Assembly: GCA_035297265.1 (NCBI GenBank)
Contig: DATGZH010000064.1
Span: 236,809 to 300,808, forward strand
Source of the DNA: DATGZH01 sp035297265
Lineage (GTDB): Bacteria; Actinomycetota; Acidimicrobiia; Acidimicrobiales; RAAP-2
Direction of reading: 5' to 3'
Length of the DNA stretch: 64,000 nt
In this document: positions 49,339 through 58,732 of the stretch, one piece after another
Layout: each line of letters begins with the position of its first letter
Numbering within the stretch: the stretch's first letter is position 1
The notes under the pieces: generated by a model
What the model was told of the DNA's origin: nothing
The model's database searches: none
Seen by the model: the letters and a program-made list of their open reading frames with translations, nothing else
Program-made: the position numbers and the translations under genes

Positions 49339-50147
49339 GCGGGAGCGGGCCGACCACACTCGACCTCGAGCGGCGCGGGGCGGTCCTCCAGATCGCCCTC
49401 GACCGCCCGGAGGCCCGGAACGCCATCGACAGCCTCATGCGTGACGAGCTGACCGAGCTCTTCTTGTCGTCGGACGCCGACCCGGCGGTGCGGGCCATCG
49501 TCGTGACCGGGAAGGGCGCCGACTTCTGCACGGGGGCCGACCTGATGCCCGCCGGCTCGCCCGACGCGGCGCGCACGCCGCCCACCCTCGCCATCGACTA
49601 CCGGCGCCACTTCCCGGCCTGGCACCGCCTGTTCCAGACCTACTGGGAGCTCGAGACCCCGGTCGTGAGCGCGGTGAACGGGACGACGGCCGGCGTCGGC
49701 TGGATGCTCGCCCTCCTGGCCGACCTCGTCGTGGCGGGCGAGGGCGCCCGATGGACCCACGCCTTCGCCCGTCGGGGGATGGTGCCCCACGCCGGCGACC
49801 CGTTCTTCCTGCCGCGGGTGCTCCCGTTCCACCGGCTCAACGAGATCGCGCTCCTGTCCGAGCCCGTCACTTCGGAGGTCCTCGCCGGGTGGGGCGTGGT
49901 CAACCGCCTCGTGGCCGTGGCCGAGGTGCTCGCCACGGCGGGCGAGCTGGCCGACCGGTTGGCCGCCGGGCCCACCCGCTCGCTCGGTCTGGCCAAGCGC
50001 CTCTACCGCCGCTCGCTCGTGAGCGACATGGCCACGGCCTTCGCCGAAGAGGTGACGGCCACCGCCCTCGTCTCCCAGACCCACGACCGGAAAGAGGGGG
50101 TGAGCTCCATGATGGAGCGGCGGCCGCCCGATTTCACCGGCACGTGA
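49335..50147 (+). CDS. crotonase-fold protein lacking both hydratase glutamates
   Basis: This 270-residue crotonase-family protein keeps the oxyanion-hole features (FCTGADLMP, TTAGVGWML) but at the two catalytic positions shows Met (GWMLALLADL) and Phe (HAFARRGMVP) rather than Glu. It is therefore unlikely to be a simple enoyl-CoA hydratase; isomerase, hydrolase or C-C lyase activity, or a non-catalytic role, are open. GTG 49335 is set by the GTGA overlap with the DUF35 gene; the upstream open frame is shadow. Last gene of the hydratase-thiolase-DUF35 unit. Confidence 0.83.
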   Translation: MSGSGPTTLDLERRGAVLQIALDRPEARNAIDSLMRDELTELFLSSDADPAVRAIVVTGKGADFCTGADLMPAGSPDAARTPPTLAIDYRRHFPAWHRLFQTYWELETPVVSAVNGTTAGVGWMLALLADLVVAGEGARWTHAFARRGMVPHAGDPFFLPRVLPFHRLNEIALLSEPVTSEVLAGWGVVNRLVAVAEVLATAGELADRLAAGPTRSLGLAKRLYRRSLVSDMATAFAEEVTATALVSQTHDRKEGVSSMMERRPPDFTGT

Positions 50148-50164
50148 AAGGAGCCGGGCCGGCC

Positions 50165-50193
50165 TTGTCAAAATATTTAGTCTCGTTTAAATT
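50165..50193 (+). promoter_or_regulatory. sigma-70-like promoter of the nine-gene operon
   Basis: TTGTCA (50165-50170, 5/6 to consensus) and TAAATT (50188-50193, 4/6) are separated by exactly 17 nt in a sharply AT-rich island within very GC-rich DNA. It lies ~75 nt before the GTG at 50269. Short arms ATTTA (50175-50179) and TAAAT (50188-50192) form an imperfect inverted repeat that could be part of a TetR-type operator, but it is short. Confidence 0.6.
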
Positions 50194-50268
50194 CTGGGGA
50201 CGCGGCCCGGTGGGCTGGACGAGGCCGCCCCTCGGGGACCGGCCATCCGGACAGGAGGCAGGACTGTC

Positions 50269-51447
50269 GTGACCGACCTCTATTACGACTTCCGCTCGAT
50301 CGACTACCCGATCATCGACGCCGACGCCCACGTGCAGGAGCCGCCGGAGCTCTGGGTCGAACGGGCGCCGGCCTCCATCAAGGACCGGGTCCCGAGGGTC
50401 GAGCACCGCGAGGACGGCGACTACTGGCTGTTCGACGGCGGCACCCGCGAGGCCGGCCTCGGCCTCACGGCCTGCGCCGGCAAGAGCTACCTCCAGTTCC
50501 AGCGGGAGGGCCTCCGCTACGAGGACCTCCGGCCGGGCATGTTCGAGACGAAGGCCCGACTCGCCGACCTCGACATCGACGGGATCCACGCGCAGGTCCT
50601 CTACCCGAGCGTCACGCTCGGCGGGGCCAAGACCTACGCCGACGACCCGGACCTGCAGCGGTTCTGCGTGCGGGCCTACAACGAGTGGCTGGCCGAGTTC
50701 TGCGAGCAGTCCGACGGCCGGCTCGTCCCCCAGGCCATCGTCCCCACGACCGGGACGAAAGACGCTCTCGAGGAGCTCCACTGGGCGCTCGACCACGGCC
50801 ACCGCGGCGTCATCCTGTCGCGGATGCCCAACGGCGGCTTCGACGTCTCCCCCGAGGACGACACGTTCTTCGGCCTGGCCGAGGAGGCGGCCATGCCCGT
50901 CGCGGTGCACATCGGGAGCTTCCTCCGCGACAACCCGAACCTCGTCTTCCGGCGCTCCGACGAGCTCGCCATGCTGGGCTCGGCCGGGGCCTCGAAGGCC
51001 GGCGGCCACACCATCCCGGTGGCCTCCGACTTCATCTTCGCCGGCATCTGGGAGAAGTTCCCGCACCTCTTCGTCGTCCTCGTCGAGTCGAACATCGGGT
51101 GGATCCCCACCCTCCTCGAGCAGACCGACGACATGTACCTCCGCTACCGGTGGTTCACGGACGCGGTCAGCAAGATGACGCCGATGCCGAGCGAGATCTT
51201 CCACCGCCACTTCTGGGCCACGTTCATGATCGACAGCGTCGGCCTCGAGCTCCGGCACCGGTTGAACATCGACCACCTCATGTGGTCGACCGACTACCCC
51301 CACACCGGCACCGACTGGCCCAACTCACGGGTCACCCTCGACCGCAACTTCCGGGGCATGCCGATGGCCGAGGTGAAGAAGATGACCCACGACAACGCCA
51401 AGGCCCTCTACGGCCTCGACCACATCCCCGACCGGCTGCCCATCTGA
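50269..51447 (+). CDS. amidohydrolase-2 (ACMSD-like) TIM-barrel protein
   Basis: This 392-residue protein has IIDADAHVQEPPELW, VAVHIGSF, VLVESNIGWIP and WSTDYPHTGTDWP. It shares the D-x-H-x-x-E start motif with four other proteins in the window. It is probably a metal-dependent hydrolase, hydratase or decarboxylase. First gene of the plus-strand operon ending at 60696, after a recognisable promoter. GTG start; the short spacing to an upstream GGAGG supports it. Confidence 0.84.
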   Translation: MTDLYYDFRSIDYPIIDADAHVQEPPELWVERAPASIKDRVPRVEHREDGDYWLFDGGTREAGLGLTACAGKSYLQFQREGLRYEDLRPGMFETKARLADLDIDGIHAQVLYPSVTLGGAKTYADDPDLQRFCVRAYNEWLAEFCEQSDGRLVPQAIVPTTGTKDALEELHWALDHGHRGVILSRMPNGGFDVSPEDDTFFGLAEEAAMPVAVHIGSFLRDNPNLVFRRSDELAMLGSAGASKAGGHTIPVASDFIFAGIWEKFPHLFVVLVESNIGWIPTLLEQTDDMYLRYRWFTDAVSKMTPMPSEIFHRHFWATFMIDSVGLELRHRLNIDHLMWSTDYPHTGTDWPNSRVTLDRNFRGMPMAEVKKMTHDNAKALYGLDHIPDRLPI

Positions 51448-51478
51448 CGCCGGTCGCCGAGCCCGGTAGACCAGTGCC

Positions 51479-53182
51479 ATGCACGACCTCCTGATCGCCG
51501 GCGGCACCGTCGTCGACGGCACGGGGGCGCCGCCCCGCCGGGCCGACGTGGCCGTCAGCGACGGCCACGTCGCCGCGGTCGGCCAAGGGCTGGGCCCGGC
51601 CGCCGCGACGCTCGACGCCGAGGGGTGCCTCGTCACGCCGGGCTGGATCGACCCCCACACCCACTACGACGCCCAGGCCACCTGGGACGACGAGCTCTCG
51701 CCCTCCGGTTGGCACGGGGTCACCACGGCCGTGCTCGGGAACTGCGGGGTCGGCTTCGCCCCGGCCCGACCGGACCGGCGGGCCTGGCTCGTCGGCCTCA
51801 TGGAGGGGGTCGAGGACATCCCCGGCGAGGTGCTCTCCGCCGGCCTCCACTGGGGGTGGGAGACCTTCGGCGAGTACCTCGACGTCCTCGACCGCCTGCC
51901 CCGGACCCTCGACGTCGCCGCCCAGCTGCCGCACGGCGCCGTGCGGGCGTACGCCATGGGTGAGCGCGGGGCGAGGAACGAGCGGGCCACGCCGGCGGAC
52001 ATCGAGCAGATGGCGGGCCTCGTGCGCGAGGGCCTCCTCGCCGGCGGCGTGGGCTTCACGACGTCGCGCACCCCGGTGCACCGGGCGGCCGACGGCGAAC
52101 CGGTGCCGGGCACCTACGCCGAGCCCGACGAGCTCCTCGGCATCGGGGCGGCCCTGCCGGCCTCCGACGCCGGCGTGCTCGGTGTGACGACCGACTTCGA
52201 CGACGAGGAGCGCGAGCTCGGGTGGATGGTCGAGCTGGCCCGGCTGAGCGGCCGGCCGGTGACGTTCTCCCTCGTCCAGCGGGACGACGACCCCGAGCAG
52301 TGGCGACGGCTCCTGGCGGCCGCCGAGACGGCGAACCGTGAGGGGGCCCGCCTCGTGCCCCAGGTGGCCGGCCGGCCCACGGGCATCCTCATGGGCCTCG
52401 AGGGCACGGTCCACCCCTTCTTCCGCAACCGGGCCTACCTCGAGCTGGCGCCGCTGCCGCTGCCCGAGCGGGTGCGGCGGATGCGGGACCCCGACGTGCG
52501 CCAGCGCATCCTCGACGAGCCGCTCCCCCGCGGCGCGACGGCCCGCCTCTACGCCACCGCCTTCGACAAGCTGTTCCGGCTCGGCGACCCGCCCGACTAC
52601 GAGCCACCGCCCGGGGCCAGCGTGGCCGCCATGGCCGAGCGGGAGGGGCGGCCGCCGGCCGCCGTGGCCTACGACCTCCTGCTCGGCCGGGAGGGCCGCG
52701 AGCTCCTCTACTTCCCGCTCCTCGGCTACGGCGACGGCGACATGGAGAGCATCCGGACGATGCTGCTCGACGGGCGGACGGTCCTCGGCCTGGCCGACGG
52801 CGGGGCACACTGTGGCTTCGTGTGCGACGCCAGCCAGCCGACGTTCATGCTCACGCACTGGGCCCGTGACCGCACCCGCGGGCCGCGGCTCCCCCTCGAG
52901 CTCGTCGTGCGCATGCTGACCGCCGACCCCGCCGACCTCTACGGCATGGCCGACCGGGGGCGGCTCGAGCCGGGGCTCCGGGCCGACGTGAACGTGGTCG
53001 ACCTCGACCGGCTGGCGCTGCACCCGCCCGAGATGGTCCACGACCTGCCGGGGGGCGGCCGCCGCCTCGTCCAGCGGGCCAGCGGCTACCGGGCCACGCT
53101 CGTGAGAGGGGTTCGCACCTACGAGGACGGGCAGCCGACCAGCGCACGACCGGGCCGCCTCCTCCGCCAGGCGGCGGCGTGA
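51479..53182 (+). CDS. N-acyl-D-amino-acid deacylase-type amidohydrolase
   Basis: This 567-residue protein starts with the urease/dihydroorotase-like LIAGGTVVDGTG sandwich domain, has the metal-binding HTH in GWIDPHTHYDAQ (about 55-66) and the Cys-containing GNCGVGFAPARP that is diagnostic of D-aminoacylases (the Cys ligates zinc). ADGGAHCGF and the C-terminal GLRADVNVVDLD follow. Family members hydrolyse N-acyl-D-amino acids; many actinobacterial paralogues probably act on other amides. ATG start, 31 bp after the first amidohydrolase. Its stop overlaps the TetR gene. Confidence 0.86.
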   Translation: MHDLLIAGGTVVDGTGAPPRRADVAVSDGHVAAVGQGLGPAAATLDAEGCLVTPGWIDPHTHYDAQATWDDELSPSGWHGVTTAVLGNCGVGFAPARPDRRAWLVGLMEGVEDIPGEVLSAGLHWGWETFGEYLDVLDRLPRTLDVAAQLPHGAVRAYAMGERGARNERATPADIEQMAGLVREGLLAGGVGFTTSRTPVHRAADGEPVPGTYAEPDELLGIGAALPASDAGVLGVTTDFDDEERELGWMVELARLSGRPVTFSLVQRDDDPEQWRRLLAAAETANREGARLVPQVAGRPTGILMGLEGTVHPFFRNRAYLELAPLPLPERVRRMRDPDVRQRILDEPLPRGATARLYATAFDKLFRLGDPPDYEPPPGASVAAMAEREGRPPAAVAYDLLLGREGRELLYFPLLGYGDGDMESIRTMLLDGRTVLGLADGGAHCGFVCDASQPTFMLTHWARDRTRGPRLPLELVVRMLTADPADLYGMADRGRLEPGLRADVNVVDLDRLALHPPEMVHDLPGGGRRLVQRASGYRATLVRGVRTYEDGQPTSARPGRLLRQAAA

Positions 53183-53826
53183 CGAGCGCGCCGGCGCCGG
53201 CCGGGACGACGCGCCGCGCCGCGGTCCGGGCGGCCCGCAAGCCCTCGCGGCGCGAGCAGGTGCTCGTCACCGCCGAACGGCTCTTCACCGAGCACGGCTT
53301 CCCCGGCACCGGGATCGACGACATCGGCGCGGCGGCCGGGGTGACCGGGCCGGCCATCTACTACTACTTCCGGACCAAGCACGAGCTCCTCGCGGCGGTC
53401 CTCACCCGCCTGACCGAGGAGCTCTACGAGGCCTCCCTCGCCGTCACGGTTGAGGGGCACGAGCCGGCCGAGGTGCTCCGCCGGCTGGCCGTCGTGCACG
53501 TCGAGCACGTGTTCGACCACCGGGCCCTCATCGGCATCTCCGTGGCCGAACAGCCCAACATGGCCGCCGTCGACCTCGGATCTTCGGTGGCCACCGAGCG
53601 GTCCTTCCTCGACCTGTGGGTGAAGGCGCTGCGCCAGGCCCGGCCCGAGCTCGACGCGAGAAGCGCCCGCAGCGTGGCCTTCGCCGCGCAGTGGCTGGCC
53701 TACGGGGTGAGCTTCACCCGCATCGGCGACACCCCGACCATGCGTCGGCGCTACGTCGACATGACGATGGCCGTCCTCGGCGCCCACCTCGCAGAGCCAC
53801 GAGCGGGCAACGGGCGGACCCGCTAA
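53179..53826 (+). CDS. TetR-family transcriptional regulator
   Basis: This 215-residue protein has an N-terminal helix-turn-helix (VTAERLFTEHGF, then TGIDDIGAAAGVTGPAIYYYF) and a variable ligand-binding C-terminal domain. The GTG overlaps the stop of the deacylase (GTGA). Being inside the operon, it is a candidate autoregulator of the promoter at 50165-50193, most likely responding to an acyl-CoA or the substrate acid, as for KstR/FadR-type TetR proteins. That link is inference. Confidence 0.9.
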   Translation: MTSAPAPAGTTRRAAVRAARKPSRREQVLVTAERLFTEHGFPGTGIDDIGAAAGVTGPAIYYYFRTKHELLAAVLTRLTEELYEASLAVTVEGHEPAEVLRRLAVVHVEHVFDHRALIGISVAEQPNMAAVDLGSSVATERSFLDLWVKALRQARPELDARSARSVAFAAQWLAYGVSFTRIGDTPTMRRRYVDMTMAVLGAHLAEPRAGNGRTR

Positions 53827-53834
53827 GCCCGTCG

Positions 53835-55007
53835 ATGGACCTCGAGTGGAGCGCCGAGGACCGGTCCTTCCGGGACGAGGCCCGCGAGTGGCTCCACGCC
53901 AACGTGCCGAAGGAGCGTCCACCCGACGACGGCCCGGCGTTGCGGGCGTACGACCTCGCCTGGCAGGCCACCCAGTTCAAGGCGGGCTGGGCCGGGATCT
54001 CCTGGCCCGTCGAGTACGGGGGCCGGGGGCTGTCGCTCCTCCACCAGATGATCTGGCACGAGGAGTACGCCCGGGCCGGCGCCCCGAACGTGGGCACCGA
54101 GTTCGTCGGCCTGAACGACGCCGGCCCCACGCTCATGCTCCACGGGCGCCCCGACCAGCAGGCCGCCTACCTGCCGGCGATCCTCCGCGGCGAGGCCATC
54201 TGGGCCCAGGGCTACTCCGAGCCCGGGGCCGGCTCGGACCTGGCGGCCCTCTCGACGAGCGCGGTCGTCGACGGCGACGAGCTCGTCGTCACCGGCGAGA
54301 AGATCTGGACGAGCTACGCCGACATCGCCGACCACCAGGAGCTGCTGGTGCGCACGGACCCCGAGGCCGAGCGGCACCAGGGGATCAGCTGGGTGATCTG
54401 CGACCTCGACCCGCGGCCGGCCGGGCTCTCGGTCTCGACCATCGAGTCCATCTCGGGCATCCACCGACTCTGCCGGGTCACCTACGACGGCGTGCGGATC
54501 CCGCTCGACCACGTCGTCGGGCCGCTGCACGGCGGCTGGGGCGTCGTGTCCTCGAGCCTCTACCTGAAACGGGGGACCGGCCGCATCGCCGACCAGGTGG
54601 CCCTGGCCCACGTCGTCGAGCAGCTCGTGGCGCTGGCCGGCGAGGTGACCGGGCCCGACGGCCGACGGCCGGCCCTCGCCGACGACGAGCTGGCCCGGCG
54701 GCTGGGGCGAGCCCGGGCCGAGGTCGCCGCGCTGCGGGCCATGACCTACGCCGAGCTCTCCCGGGTGGCCCGCGACGGCACACCCGGACCCGAGGGCTCC
54801 CTCGGCCGCCTCTACCACGCGCGGCTCAGCCAGGACGTGCGGCGCCTGGCCGTCGACCTCCTCGGGCCGGCGATGCTCGACCTCGACGAGCGCGGGCTCA
54901 CGAAGGAGTACCTCTGGAGCATGACCGAGACGGTCGGGGGCGGCACGAGCGACGTCCAGCTGAACGCGGTGGCCGAGCGGCTGCTCGGGCTGCCCCGGAG
55001 CCGCTGA
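53835..55007 (+). CDS. acyl-CoA dehydrogenase, large-subunit type
   Basis: This 390-residue protein has GISWPVEYGGRGLS, the FAD-binding GYSEPGAGSDLAALSTSA, GEKIWTSYADIADH and a C-terminal GGGTSDVQLNAVAERLLGLPRS. The starting ATG 53835 is 8 bp after the TetR stop; the upstream open frame is shadow. The next gene, 4 bp away, encodes a smaller acyl-CoA dehydrogenase, so the two likely form a heteromer as in steroid side-chain beta-oxidation (ChsE/FadE pairs). Electrons pass to ETF, not encoded here. Confidence 0.88.
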   Translation: MDLEWSAEDRSFRDEAREWLHANVPKERPPDDGPALRAYDLAWQATQFKAGWAGISWPVEYGGRGLSLLHQMIWHEEYARAGAPNVGTEFVGLNDAGPTLMLHGRPDQQAAYLPAILRGEAIWAQGYSEPGAGSDLAALSTSAVVDGDELVVTGEKIWTSYADIADHQELLVRTDPEAERHQGISWVICDLDPRPAGLSVSTIESISGIHRLCRVTYDGVRIPLDHVVGPLHGGWGVVSSSLYLKRGTGRIADQVALAHVVEQLVALAGEVTGPDGRRPALADDELARRLGRARAEVAALRAMTYAELSRVARDGTPGPEGSLGRLYHARLSQDVRRLAVDLLGPAMLDLDERGLTKEYLWSMTETVGGGTSDVQLNAVAERLLGLPRSR

Positions 55008-55011
55008 GCCG

Positions 55012-55959
55012 GTGAACCTGCTCCCCGACGCCGCCCAGCAGGCCCTCGTCGACGCGGCCGAAGCCGTCCTCTCGTCGGGGGACGCCGACCCGGCGGTCCG
55101 CTTCGCCGCTTGGGCGGGACAGGGGCTGTTCGCTCCGGCGGCCTCCCTCACCGAGCTCTCGCTGCTCGGCCGGACGCTCGGCCGCCACCTGGCGACCGGG
55201 CCCTACCTCGGCACGGCGCTCGCCGTCCGGCTCGCCGCGGCGGGTGGCCACGACCACCTCGCCGAGGAGCTGGCCGCCGGCCGCCGGCCGGTGGCCCTCG
55301 CCCAACCCGTGGACCGCGCCGCCCCGGAGGGACGGCTCCTCGTCTTCGACGACCCGCGGGCGCCGCTCGTCCTCGTGGTCACGCCGGCCGGAGCCACGCT
55401 CCACCCCACCGGGGGGACCACGCCGGTCGCCCGGCACGGGCTCGACCCCCTCGTGCCCATGGCCGAGACCGAGCTGGCGCGCCCGGCCCTGGCCGGCACC
55501 GAGGGCGACCGCCCGTTCCTCGAGGGCACACTCCTCGCTGCGGCGCTGGCCGCCGGCCTCGCCGAGGCCACCCGGGACCGCTCGGCCGCCCACGCCCGCA
55601 CCCGTGAGCAGTTCGGCCGGCCCATCGGCACCTTCCAGGCGGTGGCCCACCGGTGCGCGGCGATGGCCATCCGGGCCGAGGCCGCCACGTGCCAGGTCTC
55701 CTTCGCCGCCCTCTCGCTCGACGCGGCCGAGCCCGACGCCCCCCTCCAGGTGGCGGCGGCCAAGGTGGTGGCGGTGGACGCGGCGATCCACAACGCCACC
55801 GACGACATCCAGAACCACGGCGCGGCCGGGTGCTCGGCCGAGGACGACGCCCACCTCTACCTGAAGCGGGCCTGGGTCACCGAGCACCTCTTCGGCCCGT
55901 CGCACCGTCATCTCGGCGCCCTCGCCGGCGCCCCGGCCCTGCAGGAGGCGCCGGCATGA
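55012..55959 (+). CDS. acyl-CoA dehydrogenase, small-subunit type
   Basis: This 315-residue protein has a short N-terminal helical part (LPDAAQQALVDAAEAVL), a degenerate middle domain and the C-terminal ARTREQFGRPIGTFQAVAHR segment shared by all acyl-CoA dehydrogenases, then IHNATDDIQNHGAAG. It lacks the usual flavin-binding middle-domain motif and the ERxLGLPR tail, so it is probably the non-FAD or half-site partner of the preceding protein. GTG start; its stop overlaps the CoA ligase ATG (ATGA). Confidence 0.85.
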   Translation: MNLLPDAAQQALVDAAEAVLSSGDADPAVRFAAWAGQGLFAPAASLTELSLLGRTLGRHLATGPYLGTALAVRLAAAGGHDHLAEELAAGRRPVALAQPVDRAAPEGRLLVFDDPRAPLVLVVTPAGATLHPTGGTTPVARHGLDPLVPMAETELARPALAGTEGDRPFLEGTLLAAALAAGLAEATRDRSAAHARTREQFGRPIGTFQAVAHRCAAMAIRAEAATCQVSFAALSLDAAEPDAPLQVAAAKVVAVDAAIHNATDDIQNHGAAGCSAEDDAHLYLKRAWVTEHLFGPSHRHLGALAGAPALQEAPA

Positions 55960-57488
55960 CGGCGCGCTGGCAGCCGCCGCTCTTCGAGCTCGCCGACCGC
56001 CGACCTGACGACCCGGCGGTGGACGACGGCGTCCGGGCCGACACCTGGGGCGAGCTCGACCGGCGCACCCGGGCCCTCGCCCACGGCCTCGACGCGCTGG
56101 CCGGCGGCCCGGGCCGCCACGTCGCGCTCGTGGCCGACAACCGCACCGAGTTCATCGAGGTGGCCCTGGGCTGCCTGCGGGCCGGCCTCGTCTACACGCC
56201 GGTCAAGAGCAACTGGAAGGCCAACGAGGTGACCAAGGTGCTGGACGACGCCGGCACCACGCTGGTGGTGACCGACGTCGAGGGGGGCCGGGCGGCGGCC
56301 GCCGCGGCCGGCCTCCCCGTCGTCGACCTCGACGACGACTTCGAGGGCTGGGTGGCCCAGGCGGACGACGGCCCGGTCCCCTACGAGCGGGCCGGCCGCA
56401 AGCTCACCTACACGTCGGGCACCACGGGGCGGCCCAAGGGCGTCGTCCTCGCCGGGGCCGGCGGAGCGCCGTTCCCGGAGGCCTTCGTGGCGAGCACCGG
56501 CCAGGCGGTGGCCATCGGTCTCCCCCGCGACGGGACCCACCTGTTCGTGTCCCGGCTGTTCCACGGGGCGCCGCTGACGTTCGGCCTGGCCGCGCTGGCC
56601 CGAGGGGCGGCGCTGCGGATCATGCGGACCTGGGACGCCGCCGACGCCCTCGTCCTCCTCCAAGACGGTGTGAGCTCCAGCTGCATGGTGCCGACGATGT
56701 TCCGCCAGTTCCTCGCCCTCCCCGAAGAGACCCGGGCGGGCTTTGCCGCCCCCCTGCTCCGCGTGGCCCACGGCGGCGAGCCCTGCCCGGTGCCGCTCAA
56801 GCAGGCCATGGTCGACTGGTGGGGGCCGGTCTTCACCGAGTACTACGGCTTCTCCGAGGGGGGCATGACCGTCGCCACCCCCGAGGACTGGTCCGCCCGC
56901 CCCGGGACCGTCGGCCGGGCGGTGCGGGGTCGGCGGATCATCATCGTGGGCCCCGACGACGAGGAGCTGCCGGTCGGCCGAGAGGGCACGATCTACTTCG
57001 AGTCCCCCGACGGCTCGTCGTTCCACTACCACGGGGACGAGGCCAAGACCTCGGCCGCCCACCGGGGCCGGGCTTTCACCGTCGGTGACATCGGGCGGGT
57101 CGACGAGGACGGGTACCTCTACGTCACCGGCCGGACGGCCGACGTCATCGTGGTCTCGGGCGTGAACATCTACCCGGCCGAGATCGAGTCCGAGCTGTCG
57201 GGCACCGACGGGCTGGCCGACCTGGCCGTCGCCGGTGCCCCCGACCCGCTGCGGGGCGAGCAGGTCGTGGCCTTCGTGGTCCCCGCCCACGACGTCGAGC
57301 CGGTCGAGCTCCTCGCCCGCCTCGAGGGCCTGGCGGCGGCCCGCCTGGCCGGCAACAAGCGACCCCGGGCCTACCGCCTCGTCGAGGCCCTCCCGAGGGA
57401 CCCGACCGGCAAGCTCTTGCGCAAGGACCTCCAACAGCTCCTCTCGGCCGAAGGGCCGACCGGGGCGCCAACCGAAGGAGCACCGTGA
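55956..57488 (+). CDS. AMP-dependent acyl-CoA ligase
   Basis: This 510-residue ANL enzyme has P-loop LTYTSGTTGRPKG, A5 YGFSEGGM, hinge TVGDIGRVDEDGYLYVTGR/TADVIVVSG and catalytic Lys in PRDPTGKLLRK. All key motifs are intact. ATG 55956 is set by the 4-bp overlap with the acyl-CoA dehydrogenase stop; the upstream open frame is shadow. It feeds CoA esters to the two dehydrogenases directly before it. Substrate is unknown; a cyclic or branched acid is plausible from context. Confidence 0.88.
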   Translation: MTARWQPPLFELADRRPDDPAVDDGVRADTWGELDRRTRALAHGLDALAGGPGRHVALVADNRTEFIEVALGCLRAGLVYTPVKSNWKANEVTKVLDDAGTTLVVTDVEGGRAAAAAAGLPVVDLDDDFEGWVAQADDGPVPYERAGRKLTYTSGTTGRPKGVVLAGAGGAPFPEAFVASTGQAVAIGLPRDGTHLFVSRLFHGAPLTFGLAALARGAALRIMRTWDAADALVLLQDGVSSSCMVPTMFRQFLALPEETRAGFAAPLLRVAHGGEPCPVPLKQAMVDWWGPVFTEYYGFSEGGMTVATPEDWSARPGTVGRAVRGRRIIIVGPDDEELPVGREGTIYFESPDGSSFHYHGDEAKTSAAHRGRAFTVGDIGRVDEDGYLYVTGRTADVIVVSGVNIYPAEIESELSGTDGLADLAVAGAPDPLRGEQVVAFVVPAHDVEPVELLARLEGLAAARLAGNKRPRAYRLVEALPRDPTGKLLRKDLQQLLSAEGPTGAPTEGAP

Positions 57489-58663
57489 GCACCATCCCCC
57501 CGCTCGTCAGCCTCGACGACCACCTCATCGAGCCGCCCGGTGTCTGGCAGGACCGGGTGCCCGCCAGGTACAAGGACGTGGCCCCGCGGCTCGAGACCCA
57601 CGCCGGCGACGCCTTCGTGCTGCGCGACGGGCGCTACGTGGCCAACCCCGGGGGCAGCGCGCCGGCCGGCAACTGGTGGCACTACGAGGACCGCTACTAC
57701 CCGGTCATCCGCTACATCGCCTCGGCCGGCTACCCGCCAAGCCACGACGACAGCAAGACCGTGACGCTCGACGACATGCGCCCGGGGTGCTGGCAGCCGA
57801 AGGCCCGGCTCGAGGACATGACGCTGAACGGGGTCGAGGCGTCGCTCTGCTTCCCCAACTACCCCCGGTTCTGCGGGCAGATCTTCTACGAGGCCGAGGA
57901 CCACGACCTCGCCCTCCTCTGCGTCAAGGCCTACAACGACTTCATGGTCGAGGAGTGGTGCGCGGGGAGCGACGGCAGGCTCATCCCGCTCTGCCTCGTC
58001 CCGCTGTGGGACCCCGAGCTGGCGGCGGCGGAGGTCAGGCGCAACGCGGCAAGGGGGGTGCGGGCGGTGGCCTTCTGCGAGCTGCCCAACTGGCTGGGGC
58101 TGCCGAGCATCCACACCCGCCACTGGGACCCCCTCTTCGCCGCCTGCGACGAGACGGGGACGGTCCTCTGCATGCACATCGGCTCGGGCACGAAGACCGT
58201 GAAGACCTCCCCCGACGCCCCGGCGGTGATCGGCACCGTGACGATCTTCATGAACAGCGCGGCGTCGATGGTCGACTGGCTGTGCTCGGGCGTGCTCGGT
58301 CGCTTCCCCAACCTGCAGCTCCTCTACGCCGAGTGCCAGATCGGCTGGATACCGTTCGTGCTCGAGCGGGCCGACGACGCCTGGCGCACCCACCTCTGGG
58401 CCCACGACGAGGACCGCCACGAGCTGCCCTCCACCTACTACCCCGGCCGCATCTTCAGCGCCTTCTTCAAGGACGACGTGGGCATCGGCCTCCTCGACCA
58501 GATCGGCCCCGACCAGGTGGTGTTCGAGACCGACTACCCGCACATGGACGGCACCTGGCCCCACACGCCGAAGGTGGCGGCCGAGCTGTTCGGGCACCTC
58601 GACCAGGCCACCGTGGACAAGATCTCCCGGGGCAACGCCAGGCGGCTCCTCGGCCTCGCCTGA
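57485..58663 (+). CDS. amidohydrolase-2 (ACMSD-like) TIM-barrel protein
   Basis: This 392-residue protein has LVSLDDHLIEPPGVW, CMHIGSGTK, YAECQIGWIP and FETDYPHMDGTWP. GTG 57485 overlaps the CoA ligase stop (GTGA). It is one of three amidohydrolase-2 proteins in this operon; if the family's decarboxylase or hydratase chemistry holds, successive related ring-opening products could be processed. Metal ligand set is D-x-H plus downstream His, His and Asp; the classical second N-terminal His is missing. Confidence 0.84.
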   Translation: MSTIPPLVSLDDHLIEPPGVWQDRVPARYKDVAPRLETHAGDAFVLRDGRYVANPGGSAPAGNWWHYEDRYYPVIRYIASAGYPPSHDDSKTVTLDDMRPGCWQPKARLEDMTLNGVEASLCFPNYPRFCGQIFYEAEDHDLALLCVKAYNDFMVEEWCAGSDGRLIPLCLVPLWDPELAAAEVRRNAARGVRAVAFCELPNWLGLPSIHTRHWDPLFAACDETGTVLCMHIGSGTKTVKTSPDAPAVIGTVTIFMNSAASMVDWLCSGVLGRFPNLQLLYAECQIGWIPFVLERADDAWRTHLWAHDEDRHELPSTYYPGRIFSAFFKDDVGIGLLDQIGPDQVVFETDYPHMDGTWPHTPKVAAELFGHLDQATVDKISRGNARRLLGLA

Positions 58664-58732
58664 GCAGCCAGGCCGGGGGGCGGCGGGGGACCCGGCGGTA
58701 ACGTGGCTACGACCGGCGGCTCTCGGAGGACC

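Noticed and set aside
50171..50193. TetR operator at the operon promoter
   Set aside because: The inverted repeat arms are only 5 bp, so this is noted within the promoter entry and not called as a separate site.
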